A DNA stretch of 64,000 bases from Verrucomicrobiaceae bacterium. GTDB taxonomy: Bacteria; Verrucomicrobiota; Verrucomicrobiia; Verrucomicrobiales; Verrucomicrobiaceae. Below are positions 17,883 through 26,811 of this stretch, piece by piece. The position numbers and the translations under genes are program-made. Numbering within the stretch: the stretch's first letter is position 1; each line of letters begins with the position of its first letter. The stretch lies in the NCBI GenBank assembly GCA_947466075.1, contig CANIBP010000028.1, positions 1-64,000 on the forward strand. The letters are read 5' to 3'. The notes under the pieces are model-generated. The model made no database searches, was not told the origin of the DNA, and was given only the letters and a program-made list of their open reading frames with translations.

Positions 17883-18037
17883 GTCGCCATCATACCGCAT
17901 CCACGCCGTCGGCAAGTATCTCCCTCATCTCCCTGCCAAAAGCCTCGACCCCATGCGTCAGCGGCAGTAGATTTCATTTCGAGTTGCCTTCACGCCTGCA
18001 CCGTTGCTTGATGCGCCTCCCAAAACCGACTCTTGTC

Positions 18038-18580
18038 ATGAAAAGCCTCCCTTCCCTGCTGCTGTTGCTCTCCGCCCTATTCCTGACGAACTGTGCCAAC
18101 ACCGCCTCCATGAAGGTCACGCCAGTCAAAGGCGGTGAGATGGTGACGATTCCCGCGCATCGCTTGGCCGTCGCGCTGCCGGATGGCTGGAGAATCGCCA
18201 AGACCGCGCCAGCCAACACCTTGCTTTTCGCGGCTACCAACAACGAAAACCAGCGCTTTGTCCTCGCAGGGCCGCTCGGTGCGAATGATCCCGGCTCCAA
18301 GGACGCGCTGGTGGCAAATGCGGTTTATCAGAAAGGCATCCAGCGCACGTTGGCCAAAGGAGGTTTCACCAAGATCGAACGCTCCGGCATGTTCAGTCTG
18401 GCTGGCGCAAACGCCTTCCGCTGCGAGGCCTCCAGCCGCGACAAGTCACAGTCGATCGTGCAGGTGCATCTGCCTCATAACAACCGTGTCTGGGTGCTCT
18501 CCTTCTACTCCACCGGGCAGCACATCTCCAAGGTCTCCGCTGTGCCGAAGATCCTGGGGTCGCTGCAGTTTGCGCCGTGA
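18038..18580 (+). CDS. Hypothetical lipoprotein
   Basis: 180 residues. The signal MKSLPSLLLLLSALFLTNC ends in a lipobox (LTNC). The mature part has short beta-type segments (RLAVALPDGWRI, RFVLAGPL, WVLSFYS) and resembles small proteins of the PsbP/DUF1795 type that monitor or bind at the envelope; I cannot assign it firmly. The frame is open far upstream, but ATG 18038 is the only start that gives a signal peptide. It ends just before an inverted pair of the dispersed repeat. Confidence 0.75.
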   Translation: MKSLPSLLLLLSALFLTNCANTASMKVTPVKGGEMVTIPAHRLAVALPDGWRIAKTAPANTLLFAATNNENQRFVLAGPLGANDPGSKDALVANAVYQKGIQRTLAKGGFTKIERSGMFSLAGANAFRCEASSRDKSQSIVQVHLPHNNRVWVLSFYSTGQHISKVSAVPKILGSLQFAP

Positions 18581-18588
18581 GTCTGAAA

Positions 18589-18659
18589 AGTACGACGGAC
18601 ACTCCTGTCCGTCGATGCATGAGATGACCGACCCGACGGACAAGAGTGTCCGTCGTACT
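18589..18659. repeat. Inverted pair of the dispersed palindromic repeat (copies 3 and 4)
   Basis: Copy 3 (18589-18614) starts AGTACGACGGACACTC and has a nine-base-pair stem. Copy 4 (18634-18659) is the same element in reverse. The two face each other between the convergent lipoprotein gene and thrS. Copy 4 overlaps the thrS stop codon (TAG, 18658-18660). Confidence 0.7.
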
Positions 18660-20619
18660 ACAACCTCCGCTCCTTCAACTCCGCCGTGATCTCCGCGAGG
18701 AAATCCGCGACCGGTTTGACGCCGAGGTCGCCTTTCTTGCTGTGGCGGACGGCGACGGACTGCGCTGCGGCTTCTTTTTCGCCGAGGACGAGCATGTAGG
18801 GAATCTTGTCGAGCTGGGCGTTGCGGATCTTGGCACCGATCTTGTCGGCGTCGTTGTTGAGCGAGACACGCAGGCCTGCGGCTTTGAGCTGGGCGTAGAT
18901 TTCATCGGCAAAGGCATCGACCTTCTCGCTGATGGTGAGGATGCGGACCTGCTCGGGAGCCAGCCAGGTCGGAAAATGACCGGCGAAGTGCTCGATGAGC
19001 ACGCCGCAGAAGCGCTCCATGCTGCCGAAGGGCGCGCGGTGGATCATGACGGGGCGATGCGCTTTGTTGTCGGCGCCGTTGTAGGTCAGGTCGAAGCGCA
19101 CGGGCAGGACGTAATCGACCTGCACGGTGCCGAGCTGCCACTCACGGCCGATGACGTCTTTGATGACGAAGTCGATCTTCGGGCCATAGAACGCGGCTTC
19201 GCCGGGCTCTTCGGTGAACGGCACGCCGAGTGTGGCGGCGGCTTTGCGGCAGGCGTCTTCGGCTTTGTCCCACTGCTCGGGATTGCCGGTGAATTTGCTG
19301 CTGTCAGGATCACGCAAACCAACGCGGACGCGGTAATCCGTCATGCCGAGGGTGCTGAGCACGATCTTCACGAGACTGAGGCAGCCGAGGACTTCGGCGG
19401 CAACTTGCTCCTCGGTGCAGAAGAGATGGGCGTCATCCTGCGTGAAGCCACGGACGCGAGTGAGGCCATTCAACTCACCGCTCTGCTCCCAGCGATACAC
19501 CGTGCCGAACTCGGCAAGGCGCACGGGTAGATCGCGGTAGCTGTGCGGCTGGCTGTCGTAGATCTTGATGTGATGCGGGCAATTCATCGGCTTCAACAGG
19601 AAGCCGTCGAGGAGCTGATCATCCGGCAGCACGCGGTCTTCGGGCACGACTTCCTTGCCAGCACGCTCGTTGAGTTCCTGGCGCATCTTGGCAGACACGG
19701 CACCGAGGCGTTCCATGACTTCGCAGCATCCGCAGCCTTCTTTGATGACCTTCGCGAGATCGTCATTCTCGATGACAGGCGCAAACTGGCTGTCCTTGTA
19801 ATAAGGGAAGTGGCCGCTGGTCTTGTAGAGACCGACTTTGCCGATGTGCGGCGTGAAGACCTGGCTGTAGCCCTGCTTGCGCAGTTCCTCGCTGATGAAA
19901 TTTTGCAGTTCCTGACGCAAGATCGCCCCATTCGGCGTCCACAGGATCAAACCCTGGCCCACGGCTTCGTCGATGTGGAAGAGCTTCAATTCGCGGCCCA
20001 GCTTGCGGTGATCGCGCTTCTTAGCTTCTTCAAGCTGCACAAGATGTTGTTCGAGTTCTTCCTTGGTCGGGAAAGCCGTGCCGTAGAGGCGTTGAAGCTG
20101 CGGCTTTGTTTCGTCACCCATGTAGAAGGACGAACTGACCGACATGAGCTTCACGTTCTTGCACTTGCCGCTGTAACCGACGTGCGGTCCGGCGCAGAGG
20201 TCGATAAACTCGCCGTTCTGGAAGCAGGAGATCTGCTCGCCTTCAGGAATCTTGTCGATGAGGTCGAGTTTGAACACGCTGGGGTTACCTGGGCGCTCCG
20301 TGAGGCCGCCAAGACGACCGCTTTCAGCCATCGCCTTCGCTTCGTCGCGGCTGATGCCCTTCCATTCAAACTTCTGGTTCTCTTTAGATATCTTCTTCAT
20401 CTCCACCTCGATCTTCTCGAAGTCATCCGGCGTGATGCGGTGGTCCGGCAGGTCGAAGTCGTAGTAGAAGCCGTTTTCCACCGGCGGGCCGTAGGCGAAC
20501 TGGGCGTTCGGCCACAGGCGCAGGATGGCAGTGGCCATCACATGGGCACAGGAGTGGCGCAGGCGTTCGATGTCGGACATCTGAGCGCGTTCTTCGAGAG
20601 TTTTTCGTTCGGCGGACAT
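18658..20619 (-). CDS. thrS: Threonyl-tRNA synthetase without TGS domain, with an internal Cys-bearing insert
   Basis: Charges tRNA-Thr. 653 residues. The protein starts almost directly at the editing domain (HxxxH at His22/His26, and LCAGPH with Cys142/His146), so the usual 60-residue TGS domain is missing. The class II core has KPMNCPHH (Cys347, zinc ligand), RVRGFTQDDAHLF (His398) and MIHRAPFGSMERF, followed by the anticodon-binding domain (from about 540). Compared with the E. coli enzyme about 55 extra residues lie between YKDSQFAPVI and the KPMNC motif (about 283-340), including CGCC at 296-299. The start is uncertain; ATG 20580 is the alternative. Confidence 0.95.
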   Translation of the reverse strand: MSAERKTLEERAQMSDIERLRHSCAHVMATAILRLWPNAQFAYGPPVENGFYYDFDLPDHRITPDDFEKIEVEMKKISKENQKFEWKGISRDEAKAMAESGRLGGLTERPGNPSVFKLDLIDKIPEGEQISCFQNGEFIDLCAGPHVGYSGKCKNVKLMSVSSSFYMGDETKPQLQRLYGTAFPTKEELEQHLVQLEEAKKRDHRKLGRELKLFHIDEAVGQGLILWTPNGAILRQELQNFISEELRKQGYSQVFTPHIGKVGLYKTSGHFPYYKDSQFAPVIENDDLAKVIKEGCGCCEVMERLGAVSAKMRQELNERAGKEVVPEDRVLPDDQLLDGFLLKPMNCPHHIKIYDSQPHSYRDLPVRLAEFGTVYRWEQSGELNGLTRVRGFTQDDAHLFCTEEQVAAEVLGCLSLVKIVLSTLGMTDYRVRVGLRDPDSSKFTGNPEQWDKAEDACRKAAATLGVPFTEEPGEAAFYGPKIDFVIKDVIGREWQLGTVQVDYVLPVRFDLTYNGADNKAHRPVMIHRAPFGSMERFCGVLIEHFAGHFPTWLAPEQVRILTISEKVDAFADEIYAQLKAAGLRVSLNNDADKIGAKIRNAQLDKIPYMLVLGEKEAAAQSVAVRHSKKGDLGVKPVADFLAEITAELKERRL

Positions 20620-20719
20620 GGTGGGAGGAAGGGGCGTGTTTAGTGCCGCAGAACACGAGAGACTTCAAGATGGATTCCGCGTGGCATCGTGCCGAATCTC
20701 GCTATGGAGTGGCTGCTCC

Positions 20720-21478
20720 ATGACTAAAGCTCACCCAACCACTGCCGATCCGGGACGCTGGATTCGCGCCGCGCTCGTTCTGTTTCCAGCGGGAACGATC
20801 CTGCTCGGCATCGCTTCCTTTGGCATCTGGCAATGGAAGAAGGATCAAGCGGAGGACCACTCGTTCAAGTATGCGATGGCGCTGCGGCGGACGATCAGCC
20901 TGGAAGGCATCCAGCGGCATGCGGACATTGTGCGTGAGGCGCTGAGCAAGCCAGATCGTGACCTGAGCATCCCCGGTTATCTCGAATCAACGATGGGCGC
21001 GGAGAACATGGGCTACACGGTGCGCAGGAAGCGTTTTAGCGACGACAAGTCAAACATCGACGCCGAACTCAGCGGCAAGCAGAGACCGCGTGAGATCGTA
21101 CTGGCCCTTGTGCTTTACAACGATGACACTGCACGCATGGAAGGCAGCGCTTTGGCCATCGCGGAGACGTTGAGCGTCGCGCATGAACTCACGGGCGAGG
21201 CGGTGCTGCGCACGTTGCGATTTGCGATTGTCCCGGACACGGCGGCAGCCTTGTTGGAGATCAAGGAAGGCATGCGCCGTGATGACGAACGGTTACTGCA
21301 TCTTCTGGTGCTGGGCGGACCGGACGCAGGGGTGATCACTCGTCTGCAAGCCGTGCTTGAAACAACCAAGGCAGGCACACGTGTGATCGAACGTGCGGCC
21401 ACGACAACACCGCAAGCCGCATTCCAGTCGGCCCATGAACTCAAAGCGCTGCTCCTGCACGCAGCGGAACGCCCATGA
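20720..21478 (+). CDS. Membrane-anchored protein with degenerate M28-peptidase-like domain
   Basis: 252 residues from ATG 20720, with one membrane helix at about 15-36 and the rest outside. The segment from REIVLALVLYND to TLRFAIV follows the order of an M28 aminopeptidase core (strand, ND loop, helix, strand), but the Asp/His/Glu zinc ligands are not in place, so it is probably inactive. That relation is tentative. Its stop overlaps the next start (ATGA), so it is coupled to the NAD(P)HX repair gene. Confidence 0.7.
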   Translation: MTKAHPTTADPGRWIRAALVLFPAGTILLGIASFGIWQWKKDQAEDHSFKYAMALRRTISLEGIQRHADIVREALSKPDRDLSIPGYLESTMGAENMGYTVRRKRFSDDKSNIDAELSGKQRPREIVLALVLYNDDTARMEGSALAIAETLSVAHELTGEAVLRTLRFAIVPDTAAALLEIKEGMRRDDERLLHLLVLGGPDAGVITRLQAVLETTKAGTRVIERAATTTPQAAFQSAHELKALLLHAAERP

Positions 21479-22980
21479 TCGTCACCTGCCGCCAGATGCA
21501 GCAATGCGAGGAAGCCGCGTTCGCACGCGGGGTGAGTGCGGCGGCGTTGATGGAAGAAGCGGGGCGCGGAATCGCGAACGTGGTGCGGCAGTTTGCACCG
21601 CAGCTGGGGTCGCTGGTGCTCTTTATCGGCAAGGGCAACAATGCGGGTGATGCGCTCGTCGCAGCACGTGAGCTGGTAATGGATGGCTGGAAGCTGCATG
21701 CACGGCTATGCTGTGCGCCGGAAGCGATGAAGGAACTGCCGCGCAAGCATCTGGCGACACTGCGCAGTCATGTGCGCGTCATCGACGATGCGACGACGTT
21801 TGATTTTGAGCCGGGACCGATTGTGAGTCTCGATGGCCTGCTCGGCATCGGCGCGCAGGGACCGATGAAGCCCGAGTTACAGGCATTGGCACGCGAGATG
21901 AACACGCTGCGCACGCAGAAGCATGCGCTGACCATCGCGATGGACATTCCATCTGGCCTCGATGGCGATCATGGTGATGCCTGTGAAGATGCCGTGGAAG
22001 CCGATGTGACCGCCGTGGTGGCGCAGATCAAGGCAGGATTGCTCGAAGACGGCGCGGATCATTTTGTGGGACGCATCGCACTGGTGCCGCTGCGCGAATT
22101 GTCGAACGCCGAAGGTGATGCGCATGCCGAAGCGCTCACGCCGTTGTTGTTGCGTGCATGGTTGCCACGTCGTGCGAATGACATGCATAAAGGCGAGGCC
22201 GGTCGTGTCGGCATCATCGCCGGATCACCGGGATTCCTCGGTGCGGCGGAACTGGCCTGTCGTGGTGCGTTACGTGCGGGTGCTGGTTTGGTCACACTGC
22301 TGGTGAAGGAGGATGTCTATCCGCTCATCGCTTCCCGGATGCCGGTGGAGGTGATGGTGAAGGCCGTGGATGATTATCGTGACGTGCTCGACTTGAAATT
22401 TGATGCGCTGGCCATCGGTCCTGGGCTGGGCTTTGATCACGAGAAGGAAGTGCTCGAAGTGCTGCGGCAGGCGAAGATGCCGACCATCGTGGATGCGGAT
22501 GCGCTGACGATGATGGCGCAGCATCCTGATGTGTTGGACAAGACCGGCAAACTGCCGCGCCTCATGACACCGCATCCCGGCGAACTGGACCGCCTGCTGC
22601 GCAATTTTCCCGGCTGGCATGGCATGAGCCGCCGTCAAGTCGTCGAAGCGCTCACCGAGAATGCTCCGGGCCGCACACTGCTGCTCAAAGGCGCACGAAC
22701 GGTCATCGCCACACACGCTCAGCCAACATTGTTCAACACCACCGGCCATCCCGGCATGGCCAGCGGCGGCATGGGCGATGTTTTGTCAGGTGTGTGCGCA
22801 GCATTGGCGGCACAACGTGTGCTGTTGCATCAATGCGCGGGTCTCGCGGCATGGTTGTGTGGTCGCGCAGCTGAACGCGTCGTGGTGCAAGAACGCATGG
22901 CACAGGAAGCCGTCTGTGCTGGCGATGTTGCGGCACATCTCGGCGGTGCCCTGCTTGATTTGAAACAAGGCCGCTTCTAA
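21475..22980 (+). CDS. nnr: Bifunctional NAD(P)HX epimerase/dehydratase
   Basis: Repairs hydrated NAD(P)H. 501 residues: an N-terminal YjeF_N epimerase domain (1-about 215, with IGKGNNAGDALVAAREL and the MDIPSGLDGD loop) and a C-terminal ADP/ATP-dependent dehydratase domain of ribokinase type (about 230-495). The latter has AGSPGFLGAAELAC, MTPHPGELDRLL and the GGMGDVLSGV catalytic loop. The length is normal for the fused form. It overlaps the upstream gene by four bases. Confidence 0.95.
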   Translation: MIVTCRQMQQCEEAAFARGVSAAALMEEAGRGIANVVRQFAPQLGSLVLFIGKGNNAGDALVAARELVMDGWKLHARLCCAPEAMKELPRKHLATLRSHVRVIDDATTFDFEPGPIVSLDGLLGIGAQGPMKPELQALAREMNTLRTQKHALTIAMDIPSGLDGDHGDACEDAVEADVTAVVAQIKAGLLEDGADHFVGRIALVPLRELSNAEGDAHAEALTPLLLRAWLPRRANDMHKGEAGRVGIIAGSPGFLGAAELACRGALRAGAGLVTLLVKEDVYPLIASRMPVEVMVKAVDDYRDVLDLKFDALAIGPGLGFDHEKEVLEVLRQAKMPTIVDADALTMMAQHPDVLDKTGKLPRLMTPHPGELDRLLRNFPGWHGMSRRQVVEALTENAPGRTLLLKGARTVIATHAQPTLFNTTGHPGMASGGMGDVLSGVCAALAAQRVLLHQCAGLAAWLCGRAAERVVVQERMAQEAVCAGDVAAHLGGALLDLKQGRF

Positions 22981-22990
22981 AGCTGCGCTC

Positions 22991-23413
22991 ATGGCCGCTC
23001 ACGCTGACAACTTTTCCATCTCGACCCGAGGCAAGGGCACCTACGAGATCACCGAGCGCTGCCAGCAGATCGTGCGCACCAGCGGCATCCGCACCGGCAC
23101 GGCCACGGTGTTTGTGCAGCACACCAGCGCGAGCCTCGTGATCTATGAGAACGCCGATCCATCCGCACGCACCGACCTGCACAGTTTCTTCGATCATCTG
23201 GTGCCGGAAGACACGCCTTACTTCGTCCACACGCATGAAGGCCCGGATGACATGCCGAGTCACCTACGCATGGCGCTGACGCGAACGTCTGAAGTCATTC
23301 CGGTGGTGAATGGCCGCCTCGCGCTCGGCACCTGGCAGGGCATCTTTCTCTTCGAGCACCGCCGTGCGCCGCACACACGCAGCATTGTGGTCAGCGTGGT
23401 GGGAGAGTCTTAG
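22991..23413 (+). CDS. YjbQ/UPF0047 family protein
   Basis: 140 residues. The family signature is clear: FVQHTSASLVIYENADP, HLRMAL, and GTWQGIFLFEHR near the end. Some relatives show weak thiamine-phosphate synthase activity, and the family is named for that; the true role is unsettled. It begins 10 bases after the NAD(P)HX repair gene and is probably the third gene of that operon. Confidence 0.9.
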   Translation: MAAHADNFSISTRGKGTYEITERCQQIVRTSGIRTGTATVFVQHTSASLVIYENADPSARTDLHSFFDHLVPEDTPYFVHTHEGPDDMPSHLRMALTRTSEVIPVVNGRLALGTWQGIFLFEHRRAPHTRSIVVSVVGES

Positions 23414-23425
23414 CGTCTGAACCTG

Positions 23426-23848
23426 CTAAGTCCCCATCGCGATTCCCGAAAAGACGATCATTTCAGCATGCGGTCGAACATTCAAACTCTCCGTCCATAT
23501 CCATTTCGGTGTTGATGGCTTCGCAGTTGACATTCTGAAGCCGAAGAGACGGAACAAAAGGCCAACTTGTTTCTTTGTCGAGACCAGCTGACGAGCGATG
23601 CATAAGTAAGCCGCTCTGGCGCGAACATCTTTGGCATCTCGGCTGCAGAATTCGACAATTGTGTCCTTGGTAACTTCCACACCAGCCTGCTGCAATTCGA
23701 AGATCAAAACACCAGCATCAATCTGAACTTCTATTTGATGTTGAAGCCCCGTTTCGACCAATGTGCCTGCATCCACAGCAACCGGATCGACATCAGCACC
23801 GTCAATCCGCACAAAAGCCCTTAACAGTTCTGTTTGAGGTACGCTCAC
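23426..23848 (-). CDS. Hypothetical protein
   Basis: 140 residues with no signal peptide or membrane helix. It begins with alternating hydrophobic strands and has a helical middle (KDVRARAAYLCIARQLV) and a basic C-terminal half. No family recognised. It starts five bases downstream of the DUF971 gene on the same strand, so the two may be co-transcribed. Confidence 0.55.
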   Translation of the reverse strand: MSVPQTELLRAFVRIDGADVDPVAVDAGTLVETGLQHQIEVQIDAGVLIFELQQAGVEVTKDTIVEFCSRDAKDVRARAAYLCIARQLVSTKKQVGLLFRLFGFRMSTAKPSTPKWIWTESLNVRPHAEMIVFSGIAMGT

Positions 23849-23853
23849 GGTTA

Positions 23854-24141
23854 TTAAAGCGCCTTCAAGTAATCAAACGTGTAGAGACCGGTGTTATGAC
23901 CGTCACTGAAGTCGAACTGGATGGCGTAGCCGCCGACCATGCGCCAGTCCTTCACGGTGACACCGGGGAAGGTCTTCTGGTTGGTGCCACCGATCTTGTT
24001 GCCGAGCAGGTCGCGTTCGCCGGTGTTTTCGGCGCTGGGTGATGCAGCGCGGAGTTTTTCCATGGCGATGAATTGCTCCGTGCCATCGCTCCAGACGAGA
24101 GCGACTTCGGTGCCGATGAGTTCGAGGCGGGTAGGGTTCAT
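23854..24141 (-). CDS. DUF971 domain protein
   Basis: 95 residues from ATG 24141 (MNPTRLELIGTEVALVWSDG). The WSDG turn, the LRAASPSAENTGER segment and the VGGYAIQFDFSDGHNTGLYTFDYL end are the hallmarks of DUF971, the N-terminal domain of gamma-butyrobetaine hydroxylase that also occurs alone near Fe-S cluster genes. It is separated from rpsD by a strong terminator. Confidence 0.88.
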   Translation of the reverse strand: MNPTRLELIGTEVALVWSDGTEQFIAMEKLRAASPSAENTGERDLLGNKIGGTNQKTFPGVTVKDWRMVGGYAIQFDFSDGHNTGLYTFDYLKAL

Positions 24142-24178
24142 GACAAAGTGAAGCGTTAGGAGTAAAATGCTGAAAAGC

Positions 24179-24207
24179 AAAAGGGACGCTGATGTAGCGT
24201 CCCTTTT
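24179..24207. terminator. Intrinsic terminator after rpsD (bidirectional shape)
   Basis: AAAAGGGACGC (24179-24189) and its exact complement (24197-24207) enclose a seven-base loop, with A and T tracts on the two flanks. It ends the minus-strand operon rpmJ-rpsM-rpsK-rpsD 27 bases after the rpsD stop. Confidence 0.88.
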
Positions 24208-24233
24208 GAAGATTGAAGGCTGCTCCTTGAGGA

Positions 24234-24848
24234 TTAGCGAGAGTAGAGTTCGACGACGAGCTGCTCGTTGGCGATCGGGTTGATCTCTTCGCGCACGGGG
24301 ACGCGATTGACCACTCCGCTCATCTTGTCGCGATCAACGGTCATCCAGTCGGAAGCCGGGGTGCCCTGGGTCATTTCGAGGAAACGACCGACGAGCTGCT
24401 GGCTGCGCTGGCTGGTGCTGCGCGCGGCGACGACGTCACCGGGCTTGCACTGGTAGCTGGCGATGTTCACAACCTTGCCGTTCACGGTGATGTGGCGGTG
24501 GCTGACGAGCTGACGAGATGCGAAACGAGTATTGGCGAAGCCCATGCGATACACGACGTTGTCGAGGCGCAATTCGAGCATCTGAAGAAGGTTTTCACCG
24601 GTCACACCTTTGCGACGTTGAGCTTCGGCGAAGAAGCGGCGGAACTGCTTCTCCATGAGGCCGTACTGATAGCGTAGCTTCTGCTTTTCAGCGAGGGCGG
24701 TGCCGTATTCGGAAGTCTTGCGACGGGTGTTACGAGCACCGTGCTGTCCCGGCGGGAAGTTGCGGGTTTCGAGAGCCTTGGAAGGGCCGAAAAGAGCGAC
24801 GCCAAAACGGCGGCAGATTTTTTCGCGGGGACCAGTGTAGCGAGCCAT
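24234..24848 (-). CDS. rpsD: 30S ribosomal protein S4
   Basis: 204 residues. MARYTGPREKICRRFGVALF and ETRNFPPGQHG are the standard N-terminus, and an S4 RNA-binding domain follows (about 95-160). The N-terminal zinc-finger cysteines are absent (only one Cys is in place), so this is the zinc-free form. S4 nucleates 30S assembly and often represses its own operon. Unlike the usual alpha operon, rpoA and rplQ do not follow; a terminator does. Confidence 0.97.
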   Translation of the reverse strand: MARYTGPREKICRRFGVALFGPSKALETRNFPPGQHGARNTRRKTSEYGTALAEKQKLRYQYGLMEKQFRRFFAEAQRRKGVTGENLLQMLELRLDNVVYRMGFANTRFASRQLVSHRHITVNGKVVNIASYQCKPGDVVAARSTSQRSQQLVGRFLEMTQGTPASDWMTVDRDKMSGVVNRVPVREEINPIANEQLVVELYSR

Positions 24849-24877
24849 AGTGTGTGTAGAAAAGGGGCTGAAGAAAA

Positions 24878-25417
24878 TTAGACGCGACGAGCTTTCGGTG
24901 GACGGCAGCCGTTGTGCGGCACTGGGGTCACATCCTTGATGGTGCTGACTTCGACACCGAGGGCCTGCACGGCACGCACGGCGGACTCACGGCCAGAACC
25001 TGGGCCACGAAGGCGAACTTCAGCTTCGCGAAGACCATGTCCCATCGCTTGACGGCAAGCGTCTTGAGCGACGACTTGAGCGGCGTATGCGGTGCCTTTG
25101 CGGGAACCGCGGAAGCCCATCTTACCAGCAGTGGACCAACCGATGACACCGCCAGCGCGATCCGTAATGGTGACGATGGTGTTGTTGAAGGTGGCGTAAA
25201 CGTGAACAATACCGGAAGGGACGTTCTTGGAACCCTTGGCCTTGACGATTTTCTGTTCGGCGGCTTCACCACCGATTTCGAGCCAAACGCTCTGAGAAAC
25301 CTGCTTGTCACCACTGGTGGAGGCGCGCTGATCTGCGGGTGCGGCAGGGGCAGCGGGTGCGGCGGCAGGAGCGGGAGCTGCTGCGGCGGGTGCGATAGGG
25401 GTCGTTTCGTCAGCCAT
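24878..25417 (-). CDS. rpsK: 30S ribosomal protein S11 with Ala/Pro-rich N-terminal extension
   Basis: 179 residues, about 50 longer than usual. Residues 1-30 are almost entirely Ala and Pro after MADETTPIA, and up to about 60 are charged and unrelated to S11. The S11 core then runs from [18 protein letters not shown] to [12 protein letters not shown]. The gene follows rpsM by 27 bases and precedes rpsD by 29. Confidence 0.96.
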   Translation of the reverse strand: MADETTPIAPAAAAPAPAAAPAAPAAPADQRASTSGDKQVSQSVWLEIGGEAAEQKIVKAKGSKNVPSGIVHVYATFNNTIVTITDRAGGVIGWSTAGKMGFRGSRKGTAYAAQVVAQDACRQAMGHGLREAEVRLRGPGSGRESAVRAVQALGVEVSTIKDVTPVPHNGCRPPKARRV

Positions 25418-25444
25418 AGTATAGTGTCTTTGCTTGAATGCGGA

Positions 25445-25819
<375 letters not shown>

Positions 25820-25852
25820 AATGCAGTATTAGATGTGGTGGAAAAAAGTGGA

Positions 25853-25966
25853 TCAACCCTGACGCTGTTTATGGCGTGGGTTTTTACAGACAACACGGAC
25901 AACGCCTTTGCGGCGGATCACGCGGCAAAGTTCGCAGAGGGGTTTAACGGAGGTACGGACGCGCAT
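25853..25966 (-). CDS. rpmJ: 50S ribosomal protein L36
   Basis: 37 residues: [20 protein letters not shown] followed by [17 protein letters not shown], with the C-x2-C...C...H zinc site of L36 (Cys11, Cys14, Cys27, His32). It is the first gene of the ribosomal operon, 33 bases ahead of rpsM. Confidence 0.96.
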   Translation of the reverse strand: MRVRTSVKPLCELCRVIRRKGVVRVVCKNPRHKQRQG

Positions 25967-26002
25967 ACTTGGTGGATAGAAAAGGTGAGTCTGGGGGAAC
26001 TC

Positions 26003-26025
26003 AAAACCCCGCTTTTGCGGCGGGG
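26003..26025 (-). terminator. Terminator-like hairpin in the leader of the ribosomal operon
   Basis: On the minus strand CCCCGC pairs with GCGGGG (seven-base loop), followed by four T residues, 37 bases upstream of rpmJ. No minus-strand gene lies upstream, so it would sit in the rpmJ leader. The short T-tract makes it weaker than the one ahead of nusA. Confidence 0.5.
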
Positions 26026-26157
26026 GGCGTGATGTCTAACACAGACGATATCTCGCGCAAGCTAGAATTTTACAGTTTTACACAAGGATTGTGCCTGCTG
26101 TGAACAGATGCGGAGAGCAGTTGCCGCCGCCGCGTTGAACGGCATCATGCGTCCCTG

Positions 26158-26808
26158 ATGAAAAACGTTCTCTGCTTTGGCGACTCAAACACGTGGGGCT
26201 TCATGCCCGAAAGCATCACCGCCCCCTTCCCCACACGCCACACGCACGACGTGCGCTGGACAGGCATTTTGGCCCTTGAACTCGGCGCTGGCTTCCGTGT
26301 CATTGAAGAAGGTCAAAACGGCCGCACCACCGTGCATGACGATCCTTTTGCCGCCGTCCGCAATGGCAAGTCTGTGCTGCCCGCGATCCTCGAATCGCAC
26401 AAGCCGCTCGATCTGGTGCTGTTGATGCTCGGCACGAATGATCTGAAAAATGTCTTCGGCGTTTCGCCCGGTGAGATTGCCATGGGCGTGAAGGTCTTGG
26501 CGCAAATGATTCTCTCCAGCGATGCGGGCATTGCTGCGAAGCCACCGAAACTGCTCATCATGTGTCCGCCTGTCATCGGTGATCAAGAACACCTGCCGGA
26601 TGTCGCTGCCAAGTTTCCGAATGGGCCAAGCGACAGCCGCAAGCTGCCCAAATACTACGAAGCACTCGCCGCATCACTGGGTTGCGACTATCTCAACACA
26701 CAGACGCTCATCGAACCCGGTAGTGATGGCATTCATTTGGATGCAGCGGCACACACCAAACTCGGCAGCGCTGTGGCAACTGCGGTGAAAGCCATTCTTC
26801 CCTCCTAA
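26158..26808 (+). CDS. SGNH-hydrolase (GDSL-type esterase)
   Basis: 216 residues. Block I is LCFGDSNTWGF (catalytic Ser), block III is MLGTNDLK, and block V is DGIHLDAAAH (Asp and His). There is no signal peptide, so it is cytoplasmic. Members include arylesterases and acyl-CoA thioesterases; the substrate is unknown. It is divergent from the ribosomal operon and three bases ahead of pyrD, so probably co-transcribed with it. Confidence 0.9.
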   Translation: MKNVLCFGDSNTWGFMPESITAPFPTRHTHDVRWTGILALELGAGFRVIEEGQNGRTTVHDDPFAAVRNGKSVLPAILESHKPLDLVLLMLGTNDLKNVFGVSPGEIAMGVKVLAQMILSSDAGIAAKPPKLLIMCPPVIGDQEHLPDVAAKFPNGPSDSRKLPKYYEALAASLGCDYLNTQTLIEPGSDGIHLDAAAHTKLGSAVATAVKAILPS

Positions 26809-26811
26809 TCC

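Noticed and set aside
17435-18037. Long N-terminal extension of the lipoprotein gene at 18038
   Set aside because: The extension is antisense to the L,D-transpeptidase gene and composed of Ser/Pro/Arg runs; ATG 18038 gives a proper lipobox signal.
23414-23425. Possible further gene between yjbQ-like and the 140-residue gene
   Set aside because: Only 12 bases separate the convergent genes.
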